Under the pieces are notes generated by a model. It was given only the letters and a program-made list of their open reading frames with translations. It ran no database searches and was not told the DNA's origin. DNA of 51,673 nucleotides from Spirosoma fluviale. GTDB lineage: Bacteria; Bacteroidota; Bacteroidia; Cytophagales; Cyclobacteriaceae. The stretch covers positions 1 to 51,673 of the forward strand of contig CAMDEU010000004.1 of assembly GCA_945897085.1 (NCBI GenBank), given 5' to 3'. Both the position numbers and the translations under genes were made by a program. Shown in pieces: positions 43,255-51,673 of this stretch; within the stretch, counting starts at the first letter, position 1, and every line of letters begins with the position of its first letter.

Positions 43255-44832
43255 TCATGGAAGTAGGGCTTTCAAATCTTCAATGCTATTGGCTTGTTCT
43301 ATGGTTTTGTCTTTCCGCCATCTTGCGATTCGTGGGAATCGTAAAGCAATCCCACTTTTGTGACGAGGGCTTGCCTGAATCCCTTCAAAGGCTATTTCAA
43401 AAACTAACCCAGGAGTAACCGTACGAACTGGTCCAAATTTTTCTTTCGTGTTTTTTTTAACATAAGTATCCACTTCGCGGATCTCTGCAGCTGTTAGGCC
43501 AGAGTAGGCTTTTGCAAAGGAAACCAATACCGCTCCGTCCCAAACTCCAAATGTGTAATCTGTAAATAGGTCTGCTCGTCTCCCGTGCCCTTTTTGGGCA
43601 TAGATAAGCACCCCGTCGATATGCAAGGGATCTAATTTCCATTTCCACCAAGCACCTCGTTTTCGGCCTGTTTCGTACGCAGAGTCCTTCTTTTTGAGCA
43701 TCAGGCCTTCGGTTTGTAGTTCTCTCGCATTTTCTCGGACTCGAGCAAGTTCCTCCCAGGAACCAAAGGAGAGTTTTTCTGAAAGTTTAAATTTGGGGTG
43801 ATTAGCCTTTTGAGCCAGTTCTTCAAGTAAGGCTTTTCGTTCGAAAAGAGGTTCGTTTCGAAGGTCTTTCCCTCCCCATTCCAAAAGGTCAAATGCGATG
43901 AAACTTACGGGTGCTTCCTGGAGGATTTTTTTGGATACGCTTTTTCTGCCAATGCGCGTTTGGAGGAGGGAAAAAGGGAGAGGGGAACCTTTGTCGAAGG
44001 CCAGCAGCTCTCCATCGAGCACGGTACCATCAGGAAGTTGATCTAGGAATTCCAGGATTTCGGGAAACTTGTCATTGACCAGCTCTTCGCCTCGGCTCCA
44101 AATAAAGGACTGCTGCCCTCTGCGGATGAGTTGCCCTCGGATGCCATCCCATTTCCATTCGGCGATCCAATCTGCGACGGTGCTGCTTTCCAGGAAGCCT
44201 ATTTCGATGGGATGTGCCAAGAAAAAAGGGTAGGGTTTGGAATAATCTTCTTCCCTGTTTTCTGGGTGTAGGAGCTCTTGCAGGCTGATTTGGGCTGGAT
44301 TCCAGTTGCCCATCAAGCGGTGTGCCACCTGGGCTTGTGGTAAGCCAGTAAACTTGGAAAGCGCTTGAATGAGGAGATTTTGGCTTACTCCGATACGAAA
44401 CCCTCCCGTGATTAATTTATTAAATACAAATCGTTCCAGGGATGTGAATTGATCCCAGGCAGTGAGAATTTCTTGTTTTTTCAACTCTTCGTCTGAAGGC
44501 AGCCGTTGAAGCCAGTTGATCCAGTCGGTGAGTGATAGGCTATGGGTACGGGTTGGAAATGGAAGTAGGAGGGCAATGGTCTCAGCGAGATCCCCGACGG
44601 TCTGGTAAGATTCTTCAAAAAGCCAATCTGGTATACCTGCCTTTTCTTGACACCAATTTCGTAGCTGTCGAGTGGTGATTTGTCGCTTAGGCCGTCGATC
44701 TGAAAAAATAGCAATCACCCAGACCGAATCTGCTTCAGAGGCATTCGAAAAAAACCAGTCTAATACCTCGAGCTTGTCTCCAGTTTTATTGGATTGATCC
44801 AGTCTTTGTATTAGTTCTGCAAAAATTTGCAT
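43255..44832 (-). CDS. ATP-dependent DNA ligase
   Basis: This is a bacterial ATP-dependent ligase in the repair-associated class, separate from the essential NAD+-dependent LigA. Residues 1-200 form an N-terminal DNA-binding domain. The nucleotidyltransferase domain has the adenylylated Lys227 in EWKWDGIRG, motif III FIAFDLLEW, motif IV EGLMLKKKDSAYETGRKRG, and the C-terminal OB fold with LVFEIAFEGIQ. The length (525 aa) matches ligase-associated cassettes. It is translated just before the helicase. The usual exonuclease and PdeM partners are not next to it. Confidence 0.94.
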   Translation of the reverse strand: MQIFAELIQRLDQSNKTGDKLEVLDWFFSNASEADSVWVIAIFSDRRPKRQITTRQLRNWCQEKAGIPDWLFEESYQTVGDLAETIALLLPFPTRTHSLSLTDWINWLQRLPSDEELKKQEILTAWDQFTSLERFVFNKLITGGFRIGVSQNLLIQALSKFTGLPQAQVAHRLMGNWNPAQISLQELLHPENREEDYSKPYPFFLAHPIEIGFLESSTVADWIAEWKWDGIRGQLIRRGQQSFIWSRGEELVNDKFPEILEFLDQLPDGTVLDGELLAFDKGSPLPFSLLQTRIGRKSVSKKILQEAPVSFIAFDLLEWGGKDLRNEPLFERKALLEELAQKANHPKFKLSEKLSFGSWEELARVRENARELQTEGLMLKKKDSAYETGRKRGAWWKWKLDPLHIDGVLIYAQKGHGRRADLFTDYTFGVWDGAVLVSFAKAYSGLTAAEIREVDTYVKKNTKEKFGPVRTVTPGLVFEIAFEGIQASPRHKSGIALRFPRIARWRKDKTIEQANSIEDLKALLP

Positions 44833-45126
44833 GAAATCAGGAGATTTAAATAGTTTTAATTTACAAGGGTAATTTTACTCCTAAAAAGAATCCGTATTTA
44901 GGGATAGGTTTGAACTGAAGTTTTTTAGCACGTATTACAAGTTTACAAAGGTAAATTAGAATTTAAGGTAGTAGTACCCAGATTTTGACTAACCTTTAAC
45001 TAGTTCAACTTCTTTAATTTAATTTCAAAAATCACTAAGCAAATCAAGTGATGCTCTAAGTAAGTGCTTTAACTATAAAAAGGGGCTAATCTATGAGAAT
45101 AACCCTTTTTTATATGATTAGGAAGT
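44833..45126. other. Gene-free spacer upstream of the ligase
   Basis: No open frame of coding character is seen in these 294 bp. The right end holds the terminator of the lipoprotein gene (45077-45111). A minus-strand TACCTTTG at 44953-44946 matches TAnnTTTG and could drive the ligase-helicase pair with a leader of about 110 nt, but no -33 TTG is found at the right spacing, so the promoter is uncertain. Confidence 0.35.
45077..45111 (-). terminator. Terminator after the receptor-lipoprotein pair
   Basis: On the minus strand AAAAAGGGTTA pairs with TAGCCC and TTTTT, enclosing an inner TCT/AGA helix, with one bulged C and a T/T mismatch; a T run closes it. It begins 15 nt after the lipoprotein stop codon. 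Confidence 0.65.
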
Positions 45127-45723
45127 TTAGCTAAAAATCACAGGGAAGGTGATGTCCAAGTCTGTTTCTCCGCCTGCCTGTACGAAGTTGGCAAAGTTAG
45201 GATTGCTTGCTCCTGGAAAGCTTTTGTTGAGGCTATGACGAAGGACCACCCGCATGCTGCTGTTATTGGTGCCTGTAGAAGAGGATACGGTCACGATGGT
45301 TTTGAGACCTAAGGCTATCCCTCCAGCATCGGCATATTGAATACTGAAGAAGCTGCTATCGAACACTTGGCCCAAGAAGAAAAACTGGTGTGCTGCAGCC
45401 TCTGTCAAAATTTCTTGCGTGATGTCTTCCCCCTTGATCGCATTGGCCACTTCAATAGTCATCTGATACTTTTTACCTTTAGCTAAGCTGATGGATTGGA
45501 TTGTTGGAGTTTTACCTACCTCGATTCCTTGCGGGTCACTGGCTTTGAAACTTAAAACAGATCCAACTAGTGCATTTGAGGCATTTAATTCCTGAAACTT
45601 CAGGGTCACATCGGTGATTACTTCTCCATCATTTTCTTTAGTGGGATCTTCGCTCTTACAAGATGCAAAGGCAAGAGTCAAAAGGGTAGTAAGATAGAGT
45701 GTTACTTTTCTGAGGTTTTTCAT
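45127..45723 (-). CDS. Lipoprotein of the TonB-receptor-linked Bacteroidota family
   Basis: The 198-residue protein has a lipoprotein signal with the lipobox LAFASC (Cys about residue 22) and a charged start of the mature protein (KSEDPTKEND). Blocks near the end (HQFFFLGQVFD; VVLRHSLNKSF; AGGETDLDITFPV) match a family often annotated in Bacteroidota as type 1 periplasmic binding fold superfamily. Such proteins usually sit beside a TonB-dependent receptor, as here (11 bp away). A role as surface or periplasmic partner of the receptor is inferred; the ligand is unknown. Confidence 0.82.
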   Translation of the reverse strand: MKNLRKVTLYLTTLLTLAFASCKSEDPTKENDGEVITDVTLKFQELNASNALVGSVLSFKASDPQGIEVGKTPTIQSISLAKGKKYQMTIEVANAIKGEDITQEILTEAAAHQFFFLGQVFDSSFFSIQYADAGGIALGLKTIVTVSSSTGTNNSSMRVVLRHSLNKSFPGASNPNFANFVQAGGETDLDITFPVIFS

Positions 45724-45734
45724 CGGAATTAAAT

Positions 45735-48041
45735 TTAGAATTGATAATTGAGTTTGAGTTGGAAGTTTCTACCCATGTCGGCAGTGAAATACCGAAAACG
45801 GTTCATGTATTCTTTGTATTCTGTATTCAAAAGGTTGTTTGCCTGAACGCTGATGCGCAGTCCGTTAGCCCCAACCTTAATTTTTTTAGAGAATCCCAAA
45901 TTTACCAAAGCATAGCCTGGAGGAGCAGGAGAGAGGTCAAAGTCTGGTTCTCGACTTTGCTGCGCTACCAAGACTTGGCTAAGTGTGATGCGGTTATTGT
46001 CGTTGTCTGCATGTTTACCAAAGGAATAGGATAGGCCCCAGTCCATTCGATCGGAAGGGATAAAAGGGAAGTAGCTGTTGGTTTCGGTGTTTTTGGCCCG
46101 AATGATGGATCCTTTGGCGTAGCCATTGAATTGCTTGGAGAAACTGTAGGTTCCCGAAAGATCGAGGCCGTAGAAGAAGGCATCGGCCTGGAGGTATTCG
46201 TAAACATTAAAGGTACCCCGAAGGCTGACAAAGGTCTCTCCTGTGGGGTTCAAATAGATGTAGTCTCTGATTTGATTGGCGTAGGCGGTGAGTTCTAATG
46301 TTGTTTTTTCGCTTTCGAATTCTAAGCTATTGACCCATTTGATCGATTTTTCGGAAATGAGTTGGGTATCTCCAAGCTCCACTGCTGCTGCGCCATGGTG
46401 AAGCCCTTGGCTAAAGAGTTCGTTTACGTTGGGAGGCCTCCATGCCGTACCAAGATTGGAAGTAAATGCGAGCTTGGGGTTGATTTGGTACAGCCCCCCT
46501 ACAAAAGCAGATCCATTTTGATAAGTCAAGGTCTTTTCCTGAAGCCTATTGCCAAGATATCGAGATGTGGACAAGCTTCTGTAATCGTAGCGTAGGCCTC
46601 CTTCGAGTTCCAAGGGCCCTTTTTGAAATTTTTCTAGGAGGTAAATGCCTCCATTGACCAGGTCGTAATTGGGAATGAGAGGGGTCACGCCAGTACCGGG
46701 CACATTGCTATTTGCCTGTTGAATGAGGTGAAGCCCAATAGATCCTGTCCAGTGAGACTTGAGGTTGTGATCTAAAAATAGCTCAGCAGTGTTGGTAAAT
46801 AACTCCAAATCCAAACTTGGTCGTGTATTGAGTTCGCCTCTTCTTTTGTCGTACTCTTGCCTGTGATTGGATTGAAACCCATACTGAAAATTGAGTTTCC
46901 AAGAGGGATTTAAGTGGTAATGCGCTTTGATTTTACCCAAATGGTGGGTGACTACCTGTTTTGGATTTGCAAGGCTGTAGCTAAATTCTGCATTGGAAAA
47001 TGGTGCACCATTCTCAATGATTTTCAATAGGTCTGATAGGTTGCCAGTATGGGCGTCACTCAAAATCCCAAGTTCTGTGGTGAAGAAACTGTAATAAGCT
47101 TCAGTACCCAATTTGTCCGTGCTATACCCTAGTGCACTAGAGAGGCTTGTTTCAGACATCCCTGTATTACCTTGAAAATAATTGGGCGTTTGGATGTTGC
47201 CAGCACGCTTGGTAGATCCTTGAATTCGGTAACCTAGTCCAACAATCTTCCCCGATCCACCCGAATGGGACACTGCCACATTTCCTGAGCGACCATTGCT
47301 ATTGCCAATTAGGTTGAGTTCTGTAACCTGTTTTTTGGAGGTAGGCAAAGGAGCTGGATTGACTAAAATTACCCCACCCATGGCTTCGGGACCAAATCGG
47401 ACCGTTTCTGCACCCTTAATTACAGTCAATTCATCGGCTAAAAATGGATCAATTTCTGGGGCATGTTCTGCTCCCCATTGCTGTCCTTCTAGTCGAATTC
47501 CATTGTTGAGAATTAGTATCCTGTTGCTATGCAGGCCATGTATCACTGGCTTGGAAATGGTGGACCCTGTTGAAAAGGTGGTTACTCCAGACAAACGCTT
47601 GAGGCTTTCGCCTAAATTCTCTCCTCTCACTTGAAGCAAAGCCTCCCCATACAGGGAAGATACCGCTGTGGTGGTCTGTACCACTTCCCGGTGTCCATGC
47701 ACCTCTACCCCTGTAAGCGCTACTACCTCTTCCTCCATTTTGAAGGTTAAATTATTGCTGCCGGAATTGAGGACAATGGACTGTTTGATTTCTTTATGTC
47801 CGAGAAATGTGATTTGTATGGTTTGCGGACCAGGACAAAGATTTTTAAGGACAAAATTGCCGTTGGCATCTGTGGCCACGCCGGTTGCTGATTCCGAAAG
47901 CCAAACGTAAGCAGCTTCTATGGGTTGGTTATTCTCCAAATGAAGTACCCTCCCTCGTAGGACGAGGTCGCATTGTTGTGCAGATAGGGTACCCAGTGAA
48001 GCTACCAGAGCCAGACAAAGCAAAATTGCTTTTTGAATCAT
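45735..48041 (-). CDS. TonB-dependent receptor with carboxypeptidase-like N-terminal domain
   Basis: This 768-residue outer-membrane receptor has a signal peptide (1-21), a CarboxypepD_reg-like beta-sandwich (about 25-105), a plug domain (about 115-230) and a 22-strand barrel ending in the aromatic terminal residue (QLKLNYQF). The plug has the HGLHSNRILILNNGIRLEG, then QQWGAEHAPEID, segment typical of receptors proposed to take up metals or metal complexes; the ligand is not proven. It is co-transcribed with the lipoprotein gene. A strong promoter match lies just before the ATG. Confidence 0.9.
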   Translation of the reverse strand: MIQKAILLCLALVASLGTLSAQQCDLVLRGRVLHLENNQPIEAAYVWLSESATGVATDANGNFVLKNLCPGPQTIQITFLGHKEIKQSIVLNSGSNNLTFKMEEEVVALTGVEVHGHREVVQTTTAVSSLYGEALLQVRGENLGESLKRLSGVTTFSTGSTISKPVIHGLHSNRILILNNGIRLEGQQWGAEHAPEIDPFLADELTVIKGAETVRFGPEAMGGVILVNPAPLPTSKKQVTELNLIGNSNGRSGNVAVSHSGGSGKIVGLGYRIQGSTKRAGNIQTPNYFQGNTGMSETSLSSALGYSTDKLGTEAYYSFFTTELGILSDAHTGNLSDLLKIIENGAPFSNAEFSYSLANPKQVVTHHLGKIKAHYHLNPSWKLNFQYGFQSNHRQEYDKRRGELNTRPSLDLELFTNTAELFLDHNLKSHWTGSIGLHLIQQANSNVPGTGVTPLIPNYDLVNGGIYLLEKFQKGPLELEGGLRYDYRSLSTSRYLGNRLQEKTLTYQNGSAFVGGLYQINPKLAFTSNLGTAWRPPNVNELFSQGLHHGAAAVELGDTQLISEKSIKWVNSLEFESEKTTLELTAYANQIRDYIYLNPTGETFVSLRGTFNVYEYLQADAFFYGLDLSGTYSFSKQFNGYAKGSIIRAKNTETNSYFPFIPSDRMDWGLSYSFGKHADNDNNRITLSQVLVAQQSREPDFDLSPAPPGYALVNLGFSKKIKVGANGLRISVQANNLLNTEYKEYMNRFRYFTADMGRNFQLKLNYQF

Positions 48042-48046
48042 AGTTG

Positions 48047-48077
48047 CAAAAGTAAAGTTTCATTTAATACTACCCAA
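48047..48077 (-). promoter_or_regulatory. Promoter of the TonB receptor-lipoprotein operon
   Basis: On the minus strand TTG (48077-48075), a 20-bp spacer and TACTTTTG (48054-48047) match TTG-N20-TAnnTTTG exactly. Only 5 nt separate the -7 box from the receptor ATG at 48041, so transcription should start at or next to the start codon. Confidence 0.65.
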
Positions 48078-48166
48078 TCTTTTTGTAACAAAGTTGCAAA
48101 TGATGACCAGAGGTTAAATTAATAGATGTACACGAACATCATGGTGTTCAGCATACAGCTAAAAAC

Positions 48167-48194
48167 AAAAAATCCAGCTTACTGCTGGATTTTT
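48167..48194 (-). terminator. Terminator after the cytochrome-b-like gene
   Basis: AAAAAATCCAGC and GCTGGATTTTT form an 11-bp stem with a 5-nt loop. On the minus strand the stem is followed by TTTTTTG and another T run. It starts 24 nt after the stop at 48218. Confidence 0.9.
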
Positions 48195-48217
48195 ATATTT
48201 TAAATGGCTGAAGAATA

Positions 48218-48655
48218 TCAGTTGCCTAGCCAATTGGCCCAAGGTATGCGGCTTAAGATCAGGACTAAACCTACAGCATACATCATGTAAATGCTTCTGA
48301 ATTTGGCGGTTGAACTTTCCAATTTCTTTGCACGGATGAAGCCTACAGAAACCAATACGATTGCCAGAATATTGATTAATGGATGTTCCAAGGCGGTTAA
48401 TCGAGCAGTAGCATCTGCCATGGCACCACCACCAGCCAGCAAGGAAAAGCCCAATGGGCTCACGAAGTAGAGGATCAAGCCAATCAAAAGTTGAATGTGA
48501 CAAATGATAAAAGCGATTAAAGCAATTTTGCGATCTTTCTCTTGAAACTCTCTGCCAGAGAGTGCGCCGATCAAGGCCCAAATAATGACAAGAACCAAGG
48601 CAAGTAATGCTAAATAAGCCAAGCCTGAGTGGGTGTGTTGAAGTCCAGTATACAT
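48218..48655 (-). CDS. Small four-helix membrane protein, cytochrome-b-like
   Basis: The 145-residue protein is nearly all membrane: four hydrophobic helices (about 11-31, 45-68, 85-105, 120-140). His residues lie in or next to the helices (HTHSG, FIICHIQLLIG, LEHPLINI), and this spacing suggests haem ligation, as in small proteins annotated cytochrome b in this phylum. I see no redox partner gene adjacent. Function is inferred from shape and His placement only. It lies between the rlmI gene and the receptor operon and has its own terminator. Confidence 0.72.
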   Translation of the reverse strand: MYTGLQHTHSGLAYLALLALVLVIIWALIGALSGREFQEKDRKIALIAFIICHIQLLIGLILYFVSPLGFSLLAGGGAMADATARLTALEHPLINILAIVLVSVGFIRAKKLESSTAKFRSIYMMYAVGLVLILSRIPWANWLGN

Positions 48656-48721
48656 GGTTAGGGTGTTTAGGAGATGAATTATGGAAAACTAGTTTATTCC
48701 AGTAGGCAATATCTTTGAAAA

Positions 48722-49903
48722 CTACTCGACATACAAGACTAGGCCCTTCAAATATTCAGTTTCTGGATGAAAGCAATTGATCGGATGGTCTGCTGGCTGA
48801 GAGAGTTGATGCAGGATCCGTACATTCCGCTTGCTCTCAAGGGCTGCCGCCGTGATCGTATTGGCAAAAAGCCGTTTATCCACCACCTGGCTACAAGAGA
48901 AGGTAAACAGAATGCCTCCCGATTTGATTTTCCGAAGTGCCTCTGCATTGAGTCGCTTATAAGCTTGAATGGCATTGTGTCTGGCCTTGAGGCTTTTGGC
49001 AAATGCTGGGGGGTCCAAAATGATGATATCGAAGTCATCGCCAATCTCTCGAATGTATTTGACCACATCCGCTCCGATGGATTGGTGCTTGCCTTTGAAA
49101 CCTGCATTCAACGCTACGTTTTCATCTGTTAGGTCTATGGCTTTCTGAGAAATATCTACCGAATGCACTTCTTTGGCGCCTTCTTGCAGGGCTAGTATGG
49201 AAAATCCACCTGAGTAACAGAAGGTGTTCAGTACCTTTTTTCCTTTGGAATAGCTGGCTACCAACTTTCTATTCTCCCGTTGATCGATAAAAAAGCCCGT
49301 TTTTTGGCCTTTCTCCCAATCGATCTTGTAGCTTGCTCCGTATTCTTTGACTACATCAGTCTCTGCCTTGCCCCAGACCCATTCGTTGGAGAATAGTCCT
49401 TCGGATTTGGAGAGTGTTTCGGAACTCTTGTCGTATACCCCCTTTAGTTTTGATCCATATACGGCCTGCAATGCCTCGCTAATGGACCCAAGGTGCTGAT
49501 GCATGCCGATATTGTGCGCTTGGATCACTGCAGTACCCTGGTAATAATCGATAATTAATCCGGGTAAGCCATCGCCTTCCCCATGAACCAGCCGGTAGAC
49601 GGTGGTTTCCTTTTGATCTGTGAGCTGCAAGGCTTTTCGAACTATATAGGCAGCTCCTAGTTTCTCAATCCAAAATTCTAGGTCAATGGGCCGCTCTTCG
49701 AAGGAAATAATGCGAACCATGATGGACCCTTGGGAAAAGTGGCCGATACCCAAGAACTCATTTTTGGAAGAATAAACGGCTACCAAATCTCCACTTTTCA
49801 CCTCTTCTGTTCCTTTGGCAATGGCCCCAGAAAATACCCAATGGTGTTTCCGAAGGAGAGATACCTCCTTGCCTTTTTGCAATACGATCTTAGGATAGGT
49901 CAT
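48722..49903 (-). CDS. rlmI: Class I SAM-dependent rRNA methyltransferase (RlmI type)
   Basis: This 393-residue enzyme is similar to RlmI, which methylates C1962 of 23S rRNA at carbon 5. An N-terminal PUA domain (about 1-80) binds RNA, a central linker domain follows, and the C-terminal Rossmann domain has the SAM motif KKVLNTFCYSGGFSILAL, motif IV IIILDPPAFAKS and the catalytic FTFSCSQ, with a tail typical of RlmI/RlmK. The exact base is inferred from family. Its start overlaps the symporter gene by 14 bp. Confidence 0.92.
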   Translation of the reverse strand: MTYPKIVLQKGKEVSLLRKHHWVFSGAIAKGTEEVKSGDLVAVYSSKNEFLGIGHFSQGSIMVRIISFEERPIDLEFWIEKLGAAYIVRKALQLTDQKETTVYRLVHGEGDGLPGLIIDYYQGTAVIQAHNIGMHQHLGSISEALQAVYGSKLKGVYDKSSETLSKSEGLFSNEWVWGKAETDVVKEYGASYKIDWEKGQKTGFFIDQRENRKLVASYSKGKKVLNTFCYSGGFSILALQEGAKEVHSVDISQKAIDLTDENVALNAGFKGKHQSIGADVVKYIREIGDDFDIIILDPPAFAKSLKARHNAIQAYKRLNAEALRKIKSGGILFTFSCSQVVDKRLFANTITAAALESKRNVRILHQLSQPADHPINCFHPETEYLKGLVLYVE

Positions 49904-51287
49904 GTGTGGTTGGAATTTTGGTTGGAAAAATATAGCTGCCCAGGACCATGGCTAGTCCACTCGCGAAAAGCCCAATAAGATGCGTTTCTTGATTGGGTAG
50001 AACCATTTCTGCAGCAAGATAGGCGCCCATTCCTACAAACAAAGCAAGAAAGGCTCCTACTGCTGAGGCTTTTTTCCAATACAAGCCTGCAGTAAGCGGA
50101 ACAAAAAGGGATACCAGCATTAAAATAGATGCTCCAGCTACTAGCTCGTAAATATCTGATTTCCAGGAGGCCATCCCCAAAGCTATACCAGCTACCAGCA
50201 CCACATTCGTTCTTAGTATCCATAGAAAATGGCTGTCTTTCAAGTTTTTGCCGAAGTATGGACGAATCAAATTTTCAGAAATAATCGCAGCTGGCGCCAA
50301 TAATCCTGAACTGGTGGTGCTCATGATTGCAGAGATCAACGCTCCAAAAAATAGTATTTGAATGGGGAGGTTGCTGTGCTCCAATACCATGGTCGGCAAT
50401 AGCATTTGTTTATCCGCTAAGTAAAGCTCAGGATATAAGATTTTGGCTCCTAAAGCGATGAATAGCGGCAACAATCCAAAAGTGAGGTAGAATATTCCTG
50501 CCAGGTAGGTAGACTGAACAGCCACTTTCTCTGATTTGGAGGACATCACCCTTTGGTAGATGTCCTGAGAAGGAATGCTACCCAAGCCCAAAATGATCCA
50601 GGCCCCAAAGTAAGTAGTCCAAGCTGCGAAGTTGGGTTCTGGAAAAAACTGAAAACTTTCAGGGGGTGCTTTTTCAAAAATCACGTGAATACCACCCGCT
50701 TGATCTGCCACCAAGTAGGCTACAGCAAGTAAGCCCACTACGATTAGGGTAGTCTGCATAAAGTCGGTAATGGAAATGGCCCACATGCCTCCCAAGAAGG
50801 TATAAAAGACAACAATACCTGCAGAAATGACCATTCCTTCTAGCATACTGAGCTCCGTGACCGCACCTAAAACTAGGCTTAATGCAATCAGTTGGGCAGC
50901 TACATAACCAAAGTAGGCGGGAATCATGAAGAGTGACGCAAAAAAAGCGAGGCGTTCCCCAAAGATTTTCTTAAATACATCCCCAATGGTCAGCACATTC
51001 ATGCGGTACATGGGTCGGAGGTAAAAAAGCCCAAACAAAATCAGGCAAAGTGCGCCACCGAAGGGGTCTTCAATGACGCCAATAAGGCCATCTTCCAAGT
51101 AGACCGAGGAGGCACCAAAAATGGTTTCAGAGCCAAACCAGGTTGCAAAGAGTGCTGATGCCGACAGAAAGAGTGGTAGTGACCGACCTGCAAGCACAAA
51201 GTCATTCGAATTTTTAACTAACCGAGCCGACCAAGCTCCAATCGCAAGGGTGATGGCTAGGTAAATAAGAATCGCAGTGAGCAGCAC
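49890..51287 (-). CDS. Sodium:solute symporter family protein
   Basis: The 465-residue membrane protein has about 13 helices of the SSS (SLC5) family, which uses the sodium gradient to import sugars, amino acids, vitamins or anions. The N-terminal LAGRSLPLFLSASALFATWF and the GSETIFGASSVYL segment are typical, as is the GIVVFYTFLGGMWAISITDF block. The start codon is GTG at 51287. The substrate is not decidable. It lies between the ABC-F gene (17 bp) and the rRNA methyltransferase. Confidence 0.9.
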   Translation of the reverse strand: MLLTAILIYLAITLAIGAWSARLVKNSNDFVLAGRSLPLFLSASALFATWFGSETIFGASSVYLEDGLIGVIEDPFGGALCLILFGLFYLRPMYRMNVLTIGDVFKKIFGERLAFFASLFMIPAYFGYVAAQLIALSLVLGAVTELSMLEGMVISAGIVVFYTFLGGMWAISITDFMQTTLIVVGLLAVAYLVADQAGGIHVIFEKAPPESFQFFPEPNFAAWTTYFGAWIILGLGSIPSQDIYQRVMSSKSEKVAVQSTYLAGIFYLTFGLLPLFIALGAKILYPELYLADKQMLLPTMVLEHSNLPIQILFFGALISAIMSTTSSGLLAPAAIISENLIRPYFGKNLKDSHFLWILRTNVVLVAGIALGMASWKSDIYELVAGASILMLVSLFVPLTAGLYWKKASAVGAFLALFVGMGAYLAAEMVLPNQETHLIGLFASGLAMVLGSYIFPTKIPTTHDLS

Positions 51288-51304
51288 GGGCCTTATTCTA
51301 GGTT

Positions 51305-51673
<369 letters not shown>

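Overview
The window reads as a stretch of chromosome from a Bacteroidota bacterium, most likely order Cytophagales and close to the Cyclobacteriaceae/Algoriphagus group. Four things point there: a TonB-dependent receptor paired with a short lipoprotein; an IPExxxVDY-family gene directly in front of pyruvate kinase; repeated matches to the Bacteroidota promoter (TTG or TTTG, a spacer of about 19-20, then TAnnTTTG); and several helicase, DUF177 and DUF2400 families typical of the phylum. Genus and species cannot be fixed from sequence alone. Coding density is high, most genes are housekeeping, and I see no phage, IS element, CRISPR array, tRNA or rRNA.

Layout. Positions 1-4455 hold the 3' end of a helical-repeat protein, an Lrp/AsnC regulator, a NUDIX hydrolase, a MATE exporter and a secreted M24 peptidase. 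Positions 4444-15494 (minus strand) hold an NfeD/ClpP-class protease, a group-2 truncated haemoglobin, PlsC, GatC, a 915-residue membrane-TPR protein of unknown role, an ABC ATPase, a PduO-type cobalamin adenosyltransferase, IlvE, a small exported protein, RF2 with its programmed frameshift, and an MFS transporter. Positions 15693-18469 (plus) hold a three-LysM protein, an unknown membrane protein and a DUF2400/TIGR02757 protein. Positions 18526-25469 hold an Omp85-type protein, YidD squeezed between it and Lgt, then NadE, RNase III, FabF and ACP. Positions 25621-33185 hold IPExxxVDY-pyk and, on the minus strand, pdxA, DUF177-rpmF and fabH-efp-accB-accC. Positions 33288-37426 (plus) hold rsmA-mgtE-a 2-hydroxyacid dehydrogenase and then greA-HIT. 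Positions 37444-51673 hold a DUF1080 protein, an atypical Nramp homologue, an alpha/beta hydrolase, the ligase-associated helicase and ATP-dependent ligase pair, the TonB receptor/lipoprotein pair, a small cytochrome-b-like membrane protein, an RlmI-type methyltransferase, a sodium:solute symporter and the end of an ABC-F protein.

How genes work together. acpP, fabF, fabH, accB, accC and plsC supply fatty acid and phospholipid synthesis. Omp85, YidD and Lgt all serve envelope biogenesis. rsmA, prfB, efp, rpmF, gatC, rlmI and the ABC-F protein serve translation. The helicase and ligase form a DNA-repair pair.

Most interesting signals: (1) a perfect 12-bp hairpin with a T6 tract lying between the greA promoter and the greA start, a likely attenuator resembling the E. 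coli GraL arrangement; (2) an Nramp homologue in which the canonical metal-coordinating side chains of TM1 and TM6 are replaced; (3) a promoter so close to the TonB receptor start that its mRNA should be leaderless or nearly so; (4) a DUF2400 protein whose C-terminal motif resembles the catalytic VDTH segment of HhH-GPD DNA glycosylases; (5) intact terminators directly in front of two further genes that have no room for a promoter of their own. I did not find a clear multi-gene system of an entirely new kind.
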